Shown here: positions 31,290 through 44,056 of the stretch, piece by piece
Numbering within the stretch: position 1 is the stretch's first letter
Layout of the letters: every line of letters starts with the position of its first letter
From: Trachythela sp. YZ-2020
Taxonomy: Eukaryota; Cnidaria; Anthozoa; Malacalcyonacea; Clavulariidae
Reading direction: 5' to 3'
DNA: 64,000 nucleotides
NCBI GenBank assembly: GCA_016169945.1
Contig: JADLSH010000316.1
Span: 1,364,001 to 1,428,000, forward strand
Made by a program: the position numbers and the translations under genes
The notes under the pieces: generated by a model
Seen by the model: the letters and a program-made list of their open reading frames with translations, nothing else
The model's database searches: none
What the model was told of the DNA's origin: nothing

Positions 31290-31358
31290 TTATTTTACTA
31301 CAAATTTGTTTCGTATGACAAGCTGCATGGACGTGCCACACTCATTTGGTGAATAACG
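31290..31358 (-). ncRNA. Decayed hammerhead (copy A)
   Basis: Stem II, GAAAC, a palindromic stem III (ACAAATTTGT) and GTA are kept, but the conserved CTGATGA reads CAAATGA, so cleavage is unlikely. The hairpin GAGTGCTC...GAGC lies at 31216-31239, in the usual relation. The same decayed form is at 37505-37574 in copy B, so the loss predates the duplication. Confidence 0.55.
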
Positions 31359-32934
31359 CGTTCGGCTATATTGTTCAATTCAAACTGTACCTGCAGGACA
31401 AAGAATGAATGCCCAATGTAAAAAAGCTTATTAACTGAGTCTGTCGTATACCAAGCTACATGAAGTTACCACTAAAGACAACAGACCTCCAGGAACATAT
31501 ATTGGTCTTACTGGGAACTCTTTATATAAACTAGATTTAGGAACCACAAAACGTCTTTCAACTCACTTAAGATGCTGAACGGCTACAGAACTAAGTAAAT
31601 ATATCTGGAAGTTAAAAGTAACAATATTCATTAATTAATTAATTTTACATAATTGAGCATGATACTGCATTAACAAAGTTTCAAACAATTTCGTCCTGGA
31701 AACTAAAAGAAACGGAGAACGAATACTACAAATTTAGCGATTTCTATTCTGTTGCCAATTATTATACAGGCTCGGTGCACATCGTGAGATAAATAGCAGA
31801 TCAATACAAATTTACTGATGCGTCAGTGCTGCCAAGCATGTGAAATTTCCAGAGAAATCGCGGCAGCCAGTCTAACCGTGGTATCTCGCAAAAGTAATGC
31901 AAAGCGTTTTTAATTCTATTTATCTACTAAATAATTATTAAGTCTTGCCACAATTGTCAATTATTTTAATGTTCCTTTAACCAGGAAGAAGGCATTTCAT
32001 CTTAAACTCCCTGTTTGATTTAGGTAGTGCAGTGATTTATTTAAATGAGCGCTCGAGAAAACATTTTTAATCAAATGTATTCATGGAAGCGTTGCAACAA
32101 ATTTGTTTTCCAGTGATTAGATTCATACCGTAAAATGCCATGCACTTAATGCAAAACGTAAGGCTGTTCTAAACATATAGATCACACGGGACGAAATGGA
32201 AAACCTAGCTTACAACAAAATTGTCTTTCAGACAATTAACTTGGCTTGATCTATATAGTCCCATAATTAGATTCATGTAAACATGCAGCCACTGAATGCA
32301 AGGACGTCAGACGCGTAAACATACTTGGATCACACGGAACGAAATCAAGAGCCATAACGAAAACACCGTACGTTGTTTTTTCCGTTTGATGAATTTCCCA
32401 CGCAAAATATAAACAGATTTCCAATGTCTGGGAGCTTGGCATTAGGAAGTATAATAATGGTTATATGCATTGTGATTTGTCGAGTCAATTTCAGTTCACC
32501 TTATAATATTTGAACTAAATACAATTAATATAATCATTTCCTTCAGGACTAACTGATAACACGTTTGTCATGAACATCCAAAAAGATCTTAAATACATTC
32601 TAACCTCGCACGGAGTGCGTAAACGCACACAAAGAAAACAAAAACGTGTAAGACATGCAAATTGTCTTCTGTATGCTGTCTCCTATAATCACATTTCAGA
32701 AGTGAAATTTTAAAACCTAAAAAAATTATACCAAAATCTGTTAGATATGGGTATTCTATCGTAGTGTATATACACGTATTATTATTATTATTATTATTAT
32801 TATTTAATCATATATATATTGAGCCATTTCTTCTAGTAACCAATGGCACTTTACATTGTTCATATTTAATACTAGTCTACATAAAATACTTATACTAATA
32901 CTTATACTGATACTAATCTACTTAAAAATAGTAT

Positions 32935-33150
32935 TTCATCCATTCGGTCTAAAATTAAATGTCATTGTTACATTATTGATACAGCTTATAGTATTTCGTA
33001 AAAAACCATACGCACGACTAAATAAAAATCTCTTCAGCTTCTTTTTGAAGGCAGTTAAACAGTTAATATTCTTAATCCATTCTGGTAGTTTATTCCATAG
33101 GATTGGTGCAACGACAGAGAAGCCCTTCTGCCATAAGTCTGAAGATTGAA
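32935..33150 (-). pseudogene. LINE ORF2 C-terminal fragment (copy A)
   Basis: The minus-strand frame reads GFSVVAPILWNKLPEW then CLTAFKKKLKRFLF, the conserved end of CR1/L2-like non-LTR ORF2. It is followed by a simple TACTTATAC-type tail. The plus-strand open frame across it is antisense. Confidence 0.65.
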
Positions 33151-33827
33151 ATTTGGTACTTTATTGGTCGATCTTAAAAGTCTATTAGGTTCATACGGGG
33201 TTAAGATATCACACGTATACAAATATCCAAACGCAAACGCTTCCGGGACAAATTTGGTTGTTCAATCTCGCTTCTTCTACCCTGATCTCATATTTCGCCC
33301 ACTTTACCAAGAAAATTTGTAATATCATATATCTCGAAGATATGTTGCATGAGTTCACCGAGAAACTTTTGTTTCTATACAAGCCTTTGTATTTTCTCTT
33401 TTACAAGTATGATGCTCCAGACAAAGAATAAGCTGAACAAAGCAATTACTACAGCGTAAAAATTGTTTAGCACGTGCAGAAATTTCGCCGGGAAATTTTA
33501 AAACGGATGTTTGCCGTTGTAGCTCGTTGTTGTGGCTTTTAACATCGTCTCGCGTATTTTTTACTTACAACAGGTTTTGGCCCTTGCATTAAGGACTGCT
33601 AATATTCATGTTAGTCTCACTAGTTGCTAGGCGGGGTGGGCCAAATTCAGTGGCAGCTTGTATGTCTCTATACCATGCCTTTTTTTGAATTAGAACTGAT
33701 GTTCACGCTCGGATTGACTGTGAAAGAATTGTGAGAAATCTTAAATTCCCTTTTTATTGAACAAATTTCCCAGTCGTTGTAAACAAACTGATTAAAAAGT
33801 TATTACAGCAGGCATATTTTTTCGTGA

Positions 33828-33915
33828 CACAAGATGGTGGCACTCTTGAAATATAGTTGCGTAATCTGTTTGAAGAGTGCCACATCTTATGGTACGACAC
33901 TAAGCAGTAATAAAT
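33828..33915 (+). ncRNA. Hairpin derived from a decayed hammerhead (copy A)
   Basis: Arms around AAGATGGTGGCACTCTT and AAGAGTGCCACATCTTA pair. The right arm plus flank is a mutated form of HHR-8 (50582-50631): stem II and the GTAATAAA end are kept, but the core reads TTGAAGA and GAAAC has become GACAC. Confidence 0.5.
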
Positions 33916-34362
33916 GCGCCTGGTGGGCGGGGGGGGGGGGGCACGAAAGGTTTTAGGATGAACCTGCACCCTATGCATGGCATACAGAGGTGATAATTCT
34001 TCCATCAACTTGAATTGTTGTAGTTAAACTATTTTAAAAGACAGGTGTAACTGGGAGTTATCGCCCTACCTTAACAAAAGTGCATGCCCTATCGTTTGCG
34101 CTTGGGATACGTCACGCACTACTAGATTAGTTTATAGCGATTGGAAATGACAACAACTTTTAATAAGGATTTTTTATTGAAGGTATGAGCAGCGCTTGAA
34201 AGTGCTGCCCTTTATGTACGCCTTCTATAAACCATAGGGTTTGGGCCAAATGATTTCAAGGAAGCAAGACACATCGGTGCTCAGTGAGGAAACATTAGTT
34301 ATGCCTGACGTCACAAGAAAGATGTAGTTATCTATGACACTAATAGAAATTAGTTATGCAGG

Positions 34363-34681
34363 ATAACTATTGAAGTGTTTGCGTTTTGAGCGAACATCAG
34401 AAGCATTAGAAGCGTTTGTGGTCTGAGTGGACTCTTGAAATCTCTGTGTCTTGTCCAAATACAATCAATCATAACTATTGAAGTGTTTGCGTTTTGAGCG
34501 AAAACCGGAAGCATTAGAAGCGTTTGTGGTCTTAGTGGACTCTTGAAATCTCTGTGTCTTGTCCAAATACAATCATAAGTATTGACGTATTTGCGCTTTG
34601 AACGAACACCAGAAGCATTAGGAGCGTTTGTGGTCTGAGTGGACTCTTGAAATCTCTGCGTCTTGTCCAAATACAATCATC
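34363..34681. repeat. 107-bp minisatellite, three units (copy A)
   Basis: Three units starting ATAACTATTGAAGTGTTTGC, about 105-107 bp each. The long minus-strand frame through them is repeat-driven. The copy B equivalent is 40466-40787. Confidence 0.9.
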
Positions 34682-35482
34682 ATCTTGCTTTTATGGAAAT
34701 TTTTTACCTCATTCCCTCGAATATAAATTTGGGACGAAAAAGCCGAAAATTCATTGCCAAAGCGAAGTTTCTCAGTAAAGGATTGGAATCTTAACCGTAT
34801 TCAAATACTCTATACAAGGTAAGGTGAAAATGGATCGCTCTATTTTAATTGATAATAGAAATATGTTTCTTGAATTTGTCTAAAAATTTACATTTTGTGA
34901 CAATTGTTTAGTTCAAATATCTTCGATCATGATTTTGTGCATGGTGTGTTTTCTGACACAATCTTAAATAAATTCAAGTTTTGCTTGAGATTGAATTGCT
35001 TCTGTTTGATTTTTACGGTTACAGAGCATTTCGAAAGGGGTGAAATCAAAATTATCAGGGAATGCTCGATTGTCTCTCTGTAATTTCAATGTAGATATAC
35101 ATGCATAATATACAAACCTTTTTAAAACATATGCTGTAAAGACTTTACATGCACTATACATGGAACAAAAATGCATATTCTCACACATACGAGATATTAA
35201 CTTCATAGGTTTTGAGACGGGGGAGTAAATTGACATTCATAAACCTTATATAGTAAGGCCTACTGACACTTTAGCTACGCTGCTTTGATGATCACGCTTT
35301 AACCGTTTAGGTCTGTACTTATTCCAAATCGTTTCCTTCATGCAGTAGCACATAACCATCTTATCTGCATGTTCACGTGCAGTTTTACATTGCTTGCATC
35401 AAGACGAGCTTTGGTTCTTACCACTTTGTATATCAATTTATTTGTATATCGATCTCAATTTGGACGAACATATAGACGAAAG

Positions 35483-36365
35483 ATGAGGTCTTTTCTTGCT
35501 GTACTTGTTATTGTTATGATGCTACTGGCACAAATGAATGGGGATTGCATACCAGGAATAGATATGCAGGATCTACCTGATGCCCAACCCTGCGACACAA
35601 ATAATGACAATTGTTGTTCTGGCTACTTTTGCTGGTAAGTATAACATTTTTAATTCTAGCTATTGTATTAACTATGCTGTCATTAGTTCTAGCTATTATT
35701 CTTATTATTATTATCATTATTATTATCATTATTATTATCATTATTATTATCATTATTATTATCATTATTATAATATAGTAGTATTATCATTACTATAATA
35801 TAGTAGCATTATCACTCAACGAATATTGTTTTTCGTCGGTCGGGCTTCCTATGTCTGTCCGGTTTGGTAAAGTTGTTCCCGACAACTTTATATAGTTTCG
35901 AGACTGCATGGAGCCGCAAAATAATTACTACATGCCATCTTTTTAGGGTCCCCTTTTGTAATAACCCAATCGAGTGATCCAAGTTTGGTGATTTTACGTA
36001 AAATCACATTCTCTTTTCATTTATCCCCTCGTCTATATTTTACAAATATGTAAATTAAGTTGGTTCAAACTTTTCTTCAAAATAATTTAAATATTTAAAG
36101 AAAATAATTAAATAATGAATTGTCAAGCATGCCATAATATAAGTCCGAGCGCTCGTCAAGGACTTCCCGTCGAAGAATCGCCGAATGATGGAAATTAATC
36201 AGAAGCCTGTAAAATAGAGTCAGAGATACAAGGTAATTCGTCTAGAATAGGGACTGATTTCATCAGCCATTATTAAATGATTATTTTTTTCCTTTGCTCA
36301 GGAATGAATTCGATGCAAGCACGACGCGAGGTCATTGCTGGCCAGAGGCAAATAGTGGAAAGTAA
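35483..36365 (+). CDS. Secreted cystine-knot-like peptide gene (copy A)
   Basis: Two exons: 35483-35634, donor GTAAGT; 36302-36365, acceptor after TTTGCTCAG; stop TAA 36363. The product is 71 aa. The first 20 residues form a signal peptide (short basic start, hydrophobic core, small residues before the cleavage point). The mature part has six cysteines spaced C-x14-C-x6-CC-x4-C-x12-C, the order of inhibitor-cystine-knot (knottin) peptides, although the first loop is longer than usual. The intron sits between the fifth and sixth cysteines, phase 2, and holds an ATT/ATC microsatellite. Many venom or antimicrobial peptides share this plan; a toxin role is not shown. The start was chosen for the signal peptide, since an upstream in-frame ATG would add a polar leader. 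Confidence 0.7.
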
Positions 36366-36519
36366 TCATAAACAGTTTTACCTTCAATCACAGTTGCACG
36401 TTCTAATTATTTCATGGGGAAAAGTGTAGCAAGCTAAGTTTTGTTCATATCATTAAGAAAAGAATAAATAAAAAATAAAGCTTCGGTTTAGTTGTTTATC
36501 ACTATCATTTGGTTTACCA

Positions 36520-36852
36520 TTTACCAACGAATCATTACGCGAATTAATGGAATATGCATGTAGCTGAATTAGAGTGGTGTTTTGTCTGCTAAACGTGCCG
36601 ATTTTCCACCGCACCACAAGCTCCATAAAATTTTTAAAAATAAAGAGTAAATCAGCACGCTTAGCAGACAAAACAAGAAAAGATCTCCACAAAATTTTCG
36701 AGCAGTTTGACCTAAAAATTACCGCCGAATCAAATGTACGCATAGTAAACTTTTTAGATGTTACTTTCGACCTTAACAATGGAAAACATAGGCCCTATAT
36801 GAAGCCTAATGACGATCCACTATACATAAATATGTACTCTAATCAACCACCG
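36520..36852 (+). pseudogene. PLE RT thumb fragment (copy A, cut by duplication)
   Basis: Frame with DLHKIFEQFDLKITAES and NFLDVTFDLNNGKHRP, stopping at the duplication junction where copy B starts. Longer version in copy B at 42606. Confidence 0.75.
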
Positions 36853-36980
36853 ATGATATACAGTACATATGTCAACGATAGGTAATCTTCTGTAGTTGTG
36901 TGGGGGTGCTTAATTTAAATTGATATTAGAAGAATATAAGACAATTTTAACATTTATCTTTCCTTGGCCAGCACCAATAT

Positions 36981-37093
36981 GGGTTACAATTCCATGACAC
37001 GCACGAAATAGGGTTAGGCTTAGGGATTGGGTCGGGATTGGGGTCAAGATCAAAGAGAAATATTCGTGATTGCGTGTCATGGAATTATAACCC
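36981..37093. mobile_element. MITE inserted in copy B only
   Basis: Termini GGGTTACAATTCCATGACAC and its near complement. The empty site in copy A reads CACAAATATGCC; in copy B the A/T-rich AAATAT-like hexamer flanks both sides. Inserted after the tandem duplication. Confidence 0.85.
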
Positions 37094-37504
37094 AAATATG
37101 CCTAATTTCGACGCCCGCGATGCGGTGCGCTGACTGTCATCCGTTTCTGGCCATGACGCCTATTGGCGATCATCAGACTAACTTGTTCTGTTCGTGTCCG
37201 TATTTAAAACCTTAACTATTTACATAAAATTTACAATGTTAAAGTGTAATTAGTCCCTATCATAAAAGCTATTATAAACCTGTAGTAAAATGTGTAGTTC
37301 TGAGTTATTAACCTACGCCTACGGTAAAGGTTCATGGTATATTGCTGGCGTAGAATTTATTTTCCTGTCGGCACTTCGATATTAGTTCAGAGCGGACAAG
37401 TACTGAAATTATCGATATTGGTATCATATATGAATAGAGTGCTCAATACCAAGCTAGAGCGAATTAGATTAGAAGACAAACATGTGTCACTTAATATAAA
37501 TTAA

Positions 37505-37574
37505 TTTTATTTTACTACAAATTTGTTTCGTATGACAAGCTGCATGGACGTGCCACACTCATTTGGTGAATAAC
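37505..37574 (-). ncRNA. Decayed hammerhead (copy B)
   Basis: Same mutated core (CAAATGA) as at 31290-31358; hairpin GAGTGCTC at 37437. Confidence 0.5.
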
Positions 37575-39041
37575 GCGTTCGGTTATATTGTTCAATTCAA
37601 ACTGTACCTGCAGGACAAAGAGTGAATGCCCAATGTAAAAAAAGCTTATTAACTGAGTCTGTCGTATACCAAGCTACATGAAGTTACCACTAAAGACAAC
37701 AGACCTCTAGGACCATATATTGGTCTTACTGGGAACTCTTTCTAAACTAGATTTAGGAACCATGCACAAAACGTCTTTCAACTCACTTAAGATGCTGAAC
37801 GGCTACAGAACTAAGTAAATATATCTGGAAGTTAAAAGTAACAATATTCATTAATTCATTAATTTTACATAATTGAGCATGATACTGCATTAACAAAGTT
37901 TCAAACAATTTCGTCCTGGAAACTAAAAGAAACGGAGAACGAATACTACAAATTTAGCGATTTCTATTCTGTTGCCAATTATTATACAGGCTCGGTGCAC
38001 ATCGTGAGATAAATAGCAGATCAATACAAATTTACTGATGCGTCAGTGCTGCCAAGCATGTGAAATTTCCAGTGAAATCGCGGCAGCGAGTCTAACCGTG
38101 GAATCTCGCAAAAGTAATGCAAAGCGTTTTTAATTCTATTTATCTACTAAATAATTATTAAGTCTTGCCACAATTGTCAATTATTTTAATGTTCCTTTAA
38201 CCAGGAAGAAGGCATTTCATCTTAAACTCCCTGTTTGATTTAGGTAGTGCAGTGATTTACTTAAATGAGCGCTCGAGAACATTTTTAATCAAATGTATTC
38301 ATGGAAGCGTTGCAACAAATTTGTTTTCCAGTGATTAGATTCATACCGTAAAATGCCATGCACTTAATGCAAAACGTAAGGCTGTTCTAAACATATAGAT
38401 CACACGGGACGAAATGGAAAACCTTACAACAAAATTGTCTTTCACACAATTAACTTGGCTTGATCTATATAGTCCCATAATTAGATTCATGTAAACATGC
38501 AGCCACTGAATGCAAGGACGTCAGACGCGTAAACATACTTGGATCACACGGAACGAAATCAAGAGCCATAACGAAAACACCGTAAGTTGTTTTTTCCGTT
38601 TGATGAATTTTCCACGCAAAATATAAACAGATTTCCAATGTCTGGGAGCTTGGCATTAGGAAGTATAATAATGGTTATATGCATTGTGATTTGTCGAGTC
38701 AATTTCAGTTCACCTTATAATATTTGAACTAAATACAATTAATATAATCATTTCCTTCAGGACTAACTGATAACACGTTTGTCATGAACATCCAAAAAGA
38801 TCTTAAATACATTCTAACCTCGCACGGAGTGCGTAAACGCACACAAAGAAAACAAAACTATTCTATCGTAGTGTATATACACGTATTATTATTATTATTA
38901 TTATTATTATTTAATCATATATATATTCAGCCATTTCTTCTAGTAACCAATGGCACTTTACATTGTTCATATTTAATACTAGTCTACATAAAATACTTAT
39001 ACTAATACTTATACTGATACTAATCTACTTAAAAATAGTAT

Positions 39042-39257
39042 TTCATCCATTCGGTCTAAAATTAAATGTCATTGTTACATTATTGATACAGCTTATAGTA
39101 TTTCGTAAAAAACCATACGCACGACTAAATAAAAATCTCTTTAGCTTATTTTTGAAGGCAGTTAAACAGTTAATATTCTTAATCCATTCTGGTAGTTTAT
39201 TCCATAGGATTGGTGCAACGACAGAGAAGCCCTTCTGCCATAAGTCTGAAGATTGAA
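39042..39257 (-). pseudogene. LINE ORF2 C-terminal fragment (copy B)
   Basis: Duplicate of 32935-33150 with few changes. Confidence 0.65.
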
Positions 39258-40465
39258 ATTTGGTACTTTATTGGTCGATCTTAAAAGTCTATTAGGTTCA
39301 TACGGGGTTAAGATATCACACGTATACAAATATCCAAACGCAAACGCTTCCGGGACAAATTTGGTTGTTCAATCTCGCTTCTTCTACCCTGATCTCATAT
39401 TTCGCCCACTTTACCAAGAAAATTTGTAATATCATATATCTCGAAGATATGTTGCATGAGTTCACCGAGAAACTTTTGTTTCTATACAAGCCTTTGTATT
39501 TTCTCTTTTACAAGTATGATGCTCCAGACAAAGAATAAGCTGAACAAAGCAATTACTACAGCGTAAAAATTGTTTAGCACGTGCAGAAATTTCGTCGGGA
39601 AATTTTAAAACGGATGTTTGCCGTTGTAGCTCGTTGTTGTGGCTTTTAACATCGTCTCGCGTATTTTTTACTTACAACAGGTTTTGGCCCTTGCATTAAG
39701 GACTGCTAATATTCATGTTAGTCTCACTAGTTGCTAGGCGGGGTGGGCCAAATTCAGTGGCAGCTTGTATGTCTCTATACCATGCCTTTTTTTGAATTAG
39801 AACTGATGTTCACGCTCGGATTGACTGTGAAAGAATTGTGAGAAATCTTAAATTCCCTTTTTATTGAACAAATTTCCCAGTCGTTGTAAACAAACTGATT
39901 AAAAAGTTATTACAGTAGGCATATTTTTTCGTGCCACAAGATGGTGGCACTCTTGAAATATAGTTGCGTAATCTGTTTGAAGAGTGCCACATCTTATGGT
40001 ACGACACTAAGCAGTAATAAATGTGCCTGGTGGGCGGGGGGGGGGACGAAAGGTTTTAGGATGAACCTGCACCCTATACATGGCATACAGAGGTGATCAT
40101 TCTTCCATCAACTTGAATTGTTGTAGTTAAACTATTTTAAAAGACAGATGTGACTGGGAGTTATCGCCCTGCCTTAACAAAAGTGCATGCCCTATCGTTT
40201 GCGTTTGGGATACGTCACGCACTACTAGATTAGTTTATAGCGATTGGAAATGACAACAACTTTTAATAAGGATTTTTTATTGAAGGTATGAGCAGCGCTT
40301 GAAAGTGCTGCCCTTTATGTACGCCTTCTATAAACCATAGGGTTTGGGCCAAATGATTTCAAGGAAGCAAGACACATCGGTGCTCAGTGAGGAAACATTA
40401 GTTATGCCTGACGTCACAAGAAAGATGTATAGTTATCTATGACACTAAGAAAAATTAGTTATGCA

Positions 40466-40787
40466 GGATAACTATTGAAGTGTTTGCGTTTTGAGCGAAC
40501 ATCAGAAGCATTAGAAGCGTTTGTGGTCTGAGTGGACTCTTGAAATCTCTATGTCTTGTCCAAATACAATCAATCATAACTATTGAAGTGTTTGCGTTTT
40601 GAGCGAAAACCGGAAGCATTAGAAGCGTTTGTGGTCTTAGTGGACTCTTGAAATCTCTGTGTCTTGTCCAAATACAATCATAACTATTGACGTATTTGCG
40701 CTTTGAACGAACACCAGAAGCATTAGGAGCATGTGGGGTCTGAGTGGACTCTTGAAATCTCTGCGTCTTGTCCAAATACAATCATCA
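40466..40787. repeat. 107-bp minisatellite, three units (copy B)
   Basis: Counterpart of 34363-34681; one unit differs by a GCATGTGGGG variant near 40730. Confidence 0.9.
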
Positions 40788-41569
40788 TCTTGCTTTTATG
40801 GAAATTTTTTACCTCATTCCCTCGAATATAAATTTGGGACGAAAAAGCCGAAGCGAAGTTTCTCAGTAAAGGATTGGAATCTTAACCGTATTCATATACT
40901 CTATACAAGGTAAGGTGAAAATGAATCGCTCTATTTTAATTTATAATAGAAATATGTTACTTGAATTTGTCAAAAAATTTACATTTTGTGACAATTGTTT
41001 AGTTCAAATATCTTCGATCATGATTTTGTGGTGTGTTTTCTGACACAATCTTAAATAAATTCAAGTTTTGCTTGAGATTGAAATGCTTCTGTTTCATTTT
41101 TACTGTTACAGAGCATTTCGAAAGGGGTGAAATCAAAATTATCAGGGAATGCTCGATTGTCTTTCTGTAATTTCAATACAGATATACATGCATAATATAC
41201 AAACATTTTTAAAACATATGCTGTAAAGACTTTACATGCACTATACATGGAACAAAAATGCATATTCTCACACATACGAGATATTAACTTCATAGTTTTT
41301 GAGACGGGGGAGTAAATTGACATTCATAAACCTTATATAGTAAGGCCTACTGACACTTTAGCTATGCTGCTTTGATGATCACGCTTTAACCGTTTAGGTC
41401 TGTACTTATTCCAAATCGTTTCCTTCATGCAGTAGCACATAACCATCTTATCTGCATGTTCACGTGCAGTTTTACATTGCTTGCATCAAGACGAGCTTTG
41501 GTTCTTACCACTTTATATATCAATTTATTTGTATATCGATCTCAATTTGGACGAACATATAGACGAAAG

Positions 41570-42398
41570 ATGAGGTCTTTTCTTGCTGTACTTGTTATTG
41601 TTATGATGCTACTGGCACAAATGAATGGGGATTGCATACTAGGAATAGATATGCAGGATCTACCTGATGCCCAACCCTGCGACACAAATAATGACAATTG
41701 TTGTTCTGGCTACTTTTGCTGGTAAGTATAACATTTTTAATTCTAGCTATTGTATTAACTATGCTGTCATTAGTTCTAGCTATTATTCTTATTATTATTA
41801 TCATCATTATTATCATTATTATAATATAGTAGTATTATCATTACTATAATATAGTAGCATTATCACTCAACGAATATTGTTTTTCGTCGATCGGGCTCCT
41901 ATGTCTGTCCGGTTTGGTAAAGTTGTTCCCGACAACTTTATATAGTTTCGAGACTGCATGGAGCCGCAAAATAATTACTACATGCCATCTTTTTAGTGTC
42001 CCCTTTTGTAATAACTCGATCGAGTGATCCAAGTTTGGTGATTTTACGTAAAATCACATTCTCTTTTCATTTATCCCCTCTTCTATATTTTACAAATATG
42101 TAAAATAAGTTGGTTCAAACTTTTCTTCAAAATAATTTAAATATTTAAAGAAAATAATTAAATAATGAATTGTCAAGCATGCCATAATATAAGTCCGAGC
42201 GCTCGTCAAGGACTTCCCGTCGAAAAATCGCCGAGTGATGGAAATCAGAAGCCTGTAAAATACTGTCAGAGATGCAAGTTATCTGACTGATTTCATCAGC
42301 CATTATTAAATGATTATTTTTTTCCTTTGCTCAGGAATGAATTCGATGCAAGCACGACGCGAGGTCATTGCTGGCCAGAGGCAAATAGTGGAAAGTAA
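41570..42398 (+). CDS. Secreted cystine-knot-like peptide gene (copy B)
   Basis: Exons 41570-41721 and 42335-42398 with the same splice signals, signal peptide and six-cysteine spacing as copy A. I found one amino-acid change between copies: the second residue after the first mature cysteine is Leu here and Pro in copy A. Both frames are open and both introns keep GT/AG ends, so both loci could be expressed. The intron is about 50 bp shorter. Function unknown beyond being a likely secreted, disulfide-rich peptide. Confidence 0.7.
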
Positions 42399-42605
42399 TC
42401 ATAAACAGTTTTACCTTCAATCACAGTTGCACGTTCTAATTATTTCATGGGGAAAAGTGTAGCAAGCTAAGTTTTGTTCATATCATTAAGGAAAGAATAA
42501 ATAAAAAATAAAGAAGCTTCGGTTTAGTTGTTTATCACTATCATTTGGTTTACCATTTACTAACGAATCATTACGCGAATGAATGGAATATGTAGCTGAA
42601 TTAGA

Positions 42606-43620
42606 GTGGTGTTTTGCCTGCTAAACGTGCCGATTTTCCACCGCACCACAAGCTCCATAACATTTTTAAAAATAAAGAGTAAATCAGCACGTTTAGCAGA
42701 CAAAACAAGAAAAGATCTCCACAAAATTTTCGAGCAGTTTGACCTAAAAATTACCGCCGAATCAAATTTACGCATAGTAAACTTTTTAGATGTTACTTTC
42801 GACCTTAACAATGGAAAACATAGGCCCTATATGAAGCCTAATGACGATCCACTATACATAAATATGCACTCTAATCAACCAGCGAGCATCACAAAGCAAC
42901 TACCTCAATCAATTAACAAGCGCATCGCACTTCTTTCAGCAGATGAGCAGACATTTCAGGAATCTGCACCCATATATCAGAACGCACTTAGGCATAGCAG
43001 CTTAAATCATGAACTTAGCTACACTCAGCACACACGGCAACAACAACGCAGGAATAGGCAACGCGATATCATTTGGTTCAACCCAACGCGATATCAATTT
43101 CCTTAGTCTAATTGACAAACATTTTCCACCGCACCACAAGCTCGATAAAATTTTACAGTTAAAGTAAGTTACAGCTGCATGAACAATGTCAAGTTAGTAA
43201 TCACTAAACACAATGCACGCATATCTTGGAATAACAAGCCACAGGACATGGACACTACCAATTGCAGTTGTATAGAGAAAACACCATTTGCCAGCTTCAA
43301 AAACAATGCATGGCTAGGAACATAGTATATACAAAGCAACAGTCACAGTAAGCAACACAAACACGATCAAAAATTACATTGGCATGACTGCAACCACGTT
43401 CAAAGAGCGATTGGCCAACCACACTACGATGCAATTTATGCTTAGAAGAAAAAAATTGTATTTTGAAAGAAAAAAACAAGAATTGTTTACTCAACAAAAG
43501 AGCTGAAATAATTTCACGGTGCCGTCATCGTAACAAATTTCGCGCAAACAAGGACATGCATGTGCACATTGTCTCCCACATACACCCCCATGTTCTGACA
43601 GGAAGCATATAAGCGATCAT
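42606..43620 (+). pseudogene. PLE RT thumb, linker and GIY-YIG remnant
   Basis: The frame 42606-43106 has DLHKIFEQFDLKITAES, PASITKQLPQSINKRIALL and linker. Further frames to about 43600 show VSYSCMNNVKLVITKHNA, NCSC and a worn GIY-YIG end. It ends with HHR-5, in the natural 3' order of these elements. Multiple stops. Confidence 0.75.
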
Positions 43621-43630
43621 TTCTTTCGAT

Positions 43631-43686
43631 ACTTGTCACTGCCTGATGATTCTTTTACAGATGAAACAGCCTGTTGCAGACTAGTT
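43631..43686 (+). ncRNA. Hammerhead ribozyme HHR-5 (complete core)
   Basis: CTGC-CTGATGA-TTCTTTTACAGAT-GAAAC-AGCCT-GTT-GCAG; outer stem ACTTGT/ACTAGT has one mismatch against HHR-7. The hairpin GCTC (43713)...GAGCACTC (43732) follows 27 nt downstream. Confidence 0.8.
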
Positions 43687-44056
43687 TTGAGGTTAGCGAA
43701 AATCTATAATTTGCTCTAACTATATGTTGTCGAGCACTCGTAGACCTAAACCTACACGTATATATATATGAGCGTGTTTTGGTTCACGAAATGCGAAAGA
43801 GTGCTCGATATCATATAGATAGAGCAAATATATAGTTTTCGCTTACCTCAAGGTATCCACTATTATCGCGTTAATCACCTTTGTCGTGATTTAATAAAGT
43901 TCAAATGAAGTACGAAACAAATTTGTCGTGATTTAATAAAGTTCACTAAATGAAGTATAATTCAAGTTTGGTTTGTTTTTAGTAGAACAAAGAGTGCTCA
44001 ACACTATTTGAAAGTAGAGCAAAATTTATTTATTGTTTCTATCTTAAAATAAAGCC

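Larger units (their letters stand above)
30753..36856. repeat. 6.1-kb tandem duplication, copy A
   Basis: Begins TATACAGTACATATGTCAAC; the same sequence restarts at 36857. Contents in order: a decayed hammerhead (about 31290), a LINE tail (33150-32935, minus), a decayed hammerhead hairpin (about 33830-33915), a 107-bp minisatellite, the cystine-rich peptide gene, and the start of a PLE RT fragment. The duplication junction lies in that PLE fragment. Copies differ by scattered substitutions and indels. Confidence 0.9.
36857..42882. repeat. 6.1-kb tandem duplication, copy B
   Basis: Same gene and repeat order as copy A. Differences include a 113-bp MITE gained at 36981, loss of about 106 bp relative to 32641-32755 in copy A, and a shorter ATT microsatellite in the peptide-gene intron. 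It continues at 42883 into PLE sequence that copy A lacks. Confidence 0.9.

Noticed and set aside
32856..33149. 97-codon plus-strand membrane-like protein (also 38963-39256)
   Set aside because: Antisense to a LINE ORF2 C-terminal fragment, which explains its conservation in both duplicates.
34350..34676. 108-codon repetitive minus-strand protein (also 40455-40781)
   Set aside because: Generated by the 107-bp minisatellite, whose unit happens to lack stops in that frame.
34964..35236. 90-codon minus-strand frame kept in both duplicates (41051-41323)
   Set aside because: Recent duplication explains its persistence; no domain or signal. Could be revisited with expression data.
37010..37040. 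Telomere-like TTAGGG pieces
   Set aside because: Only two imperfect units, inside a MITE present in one duplicate.
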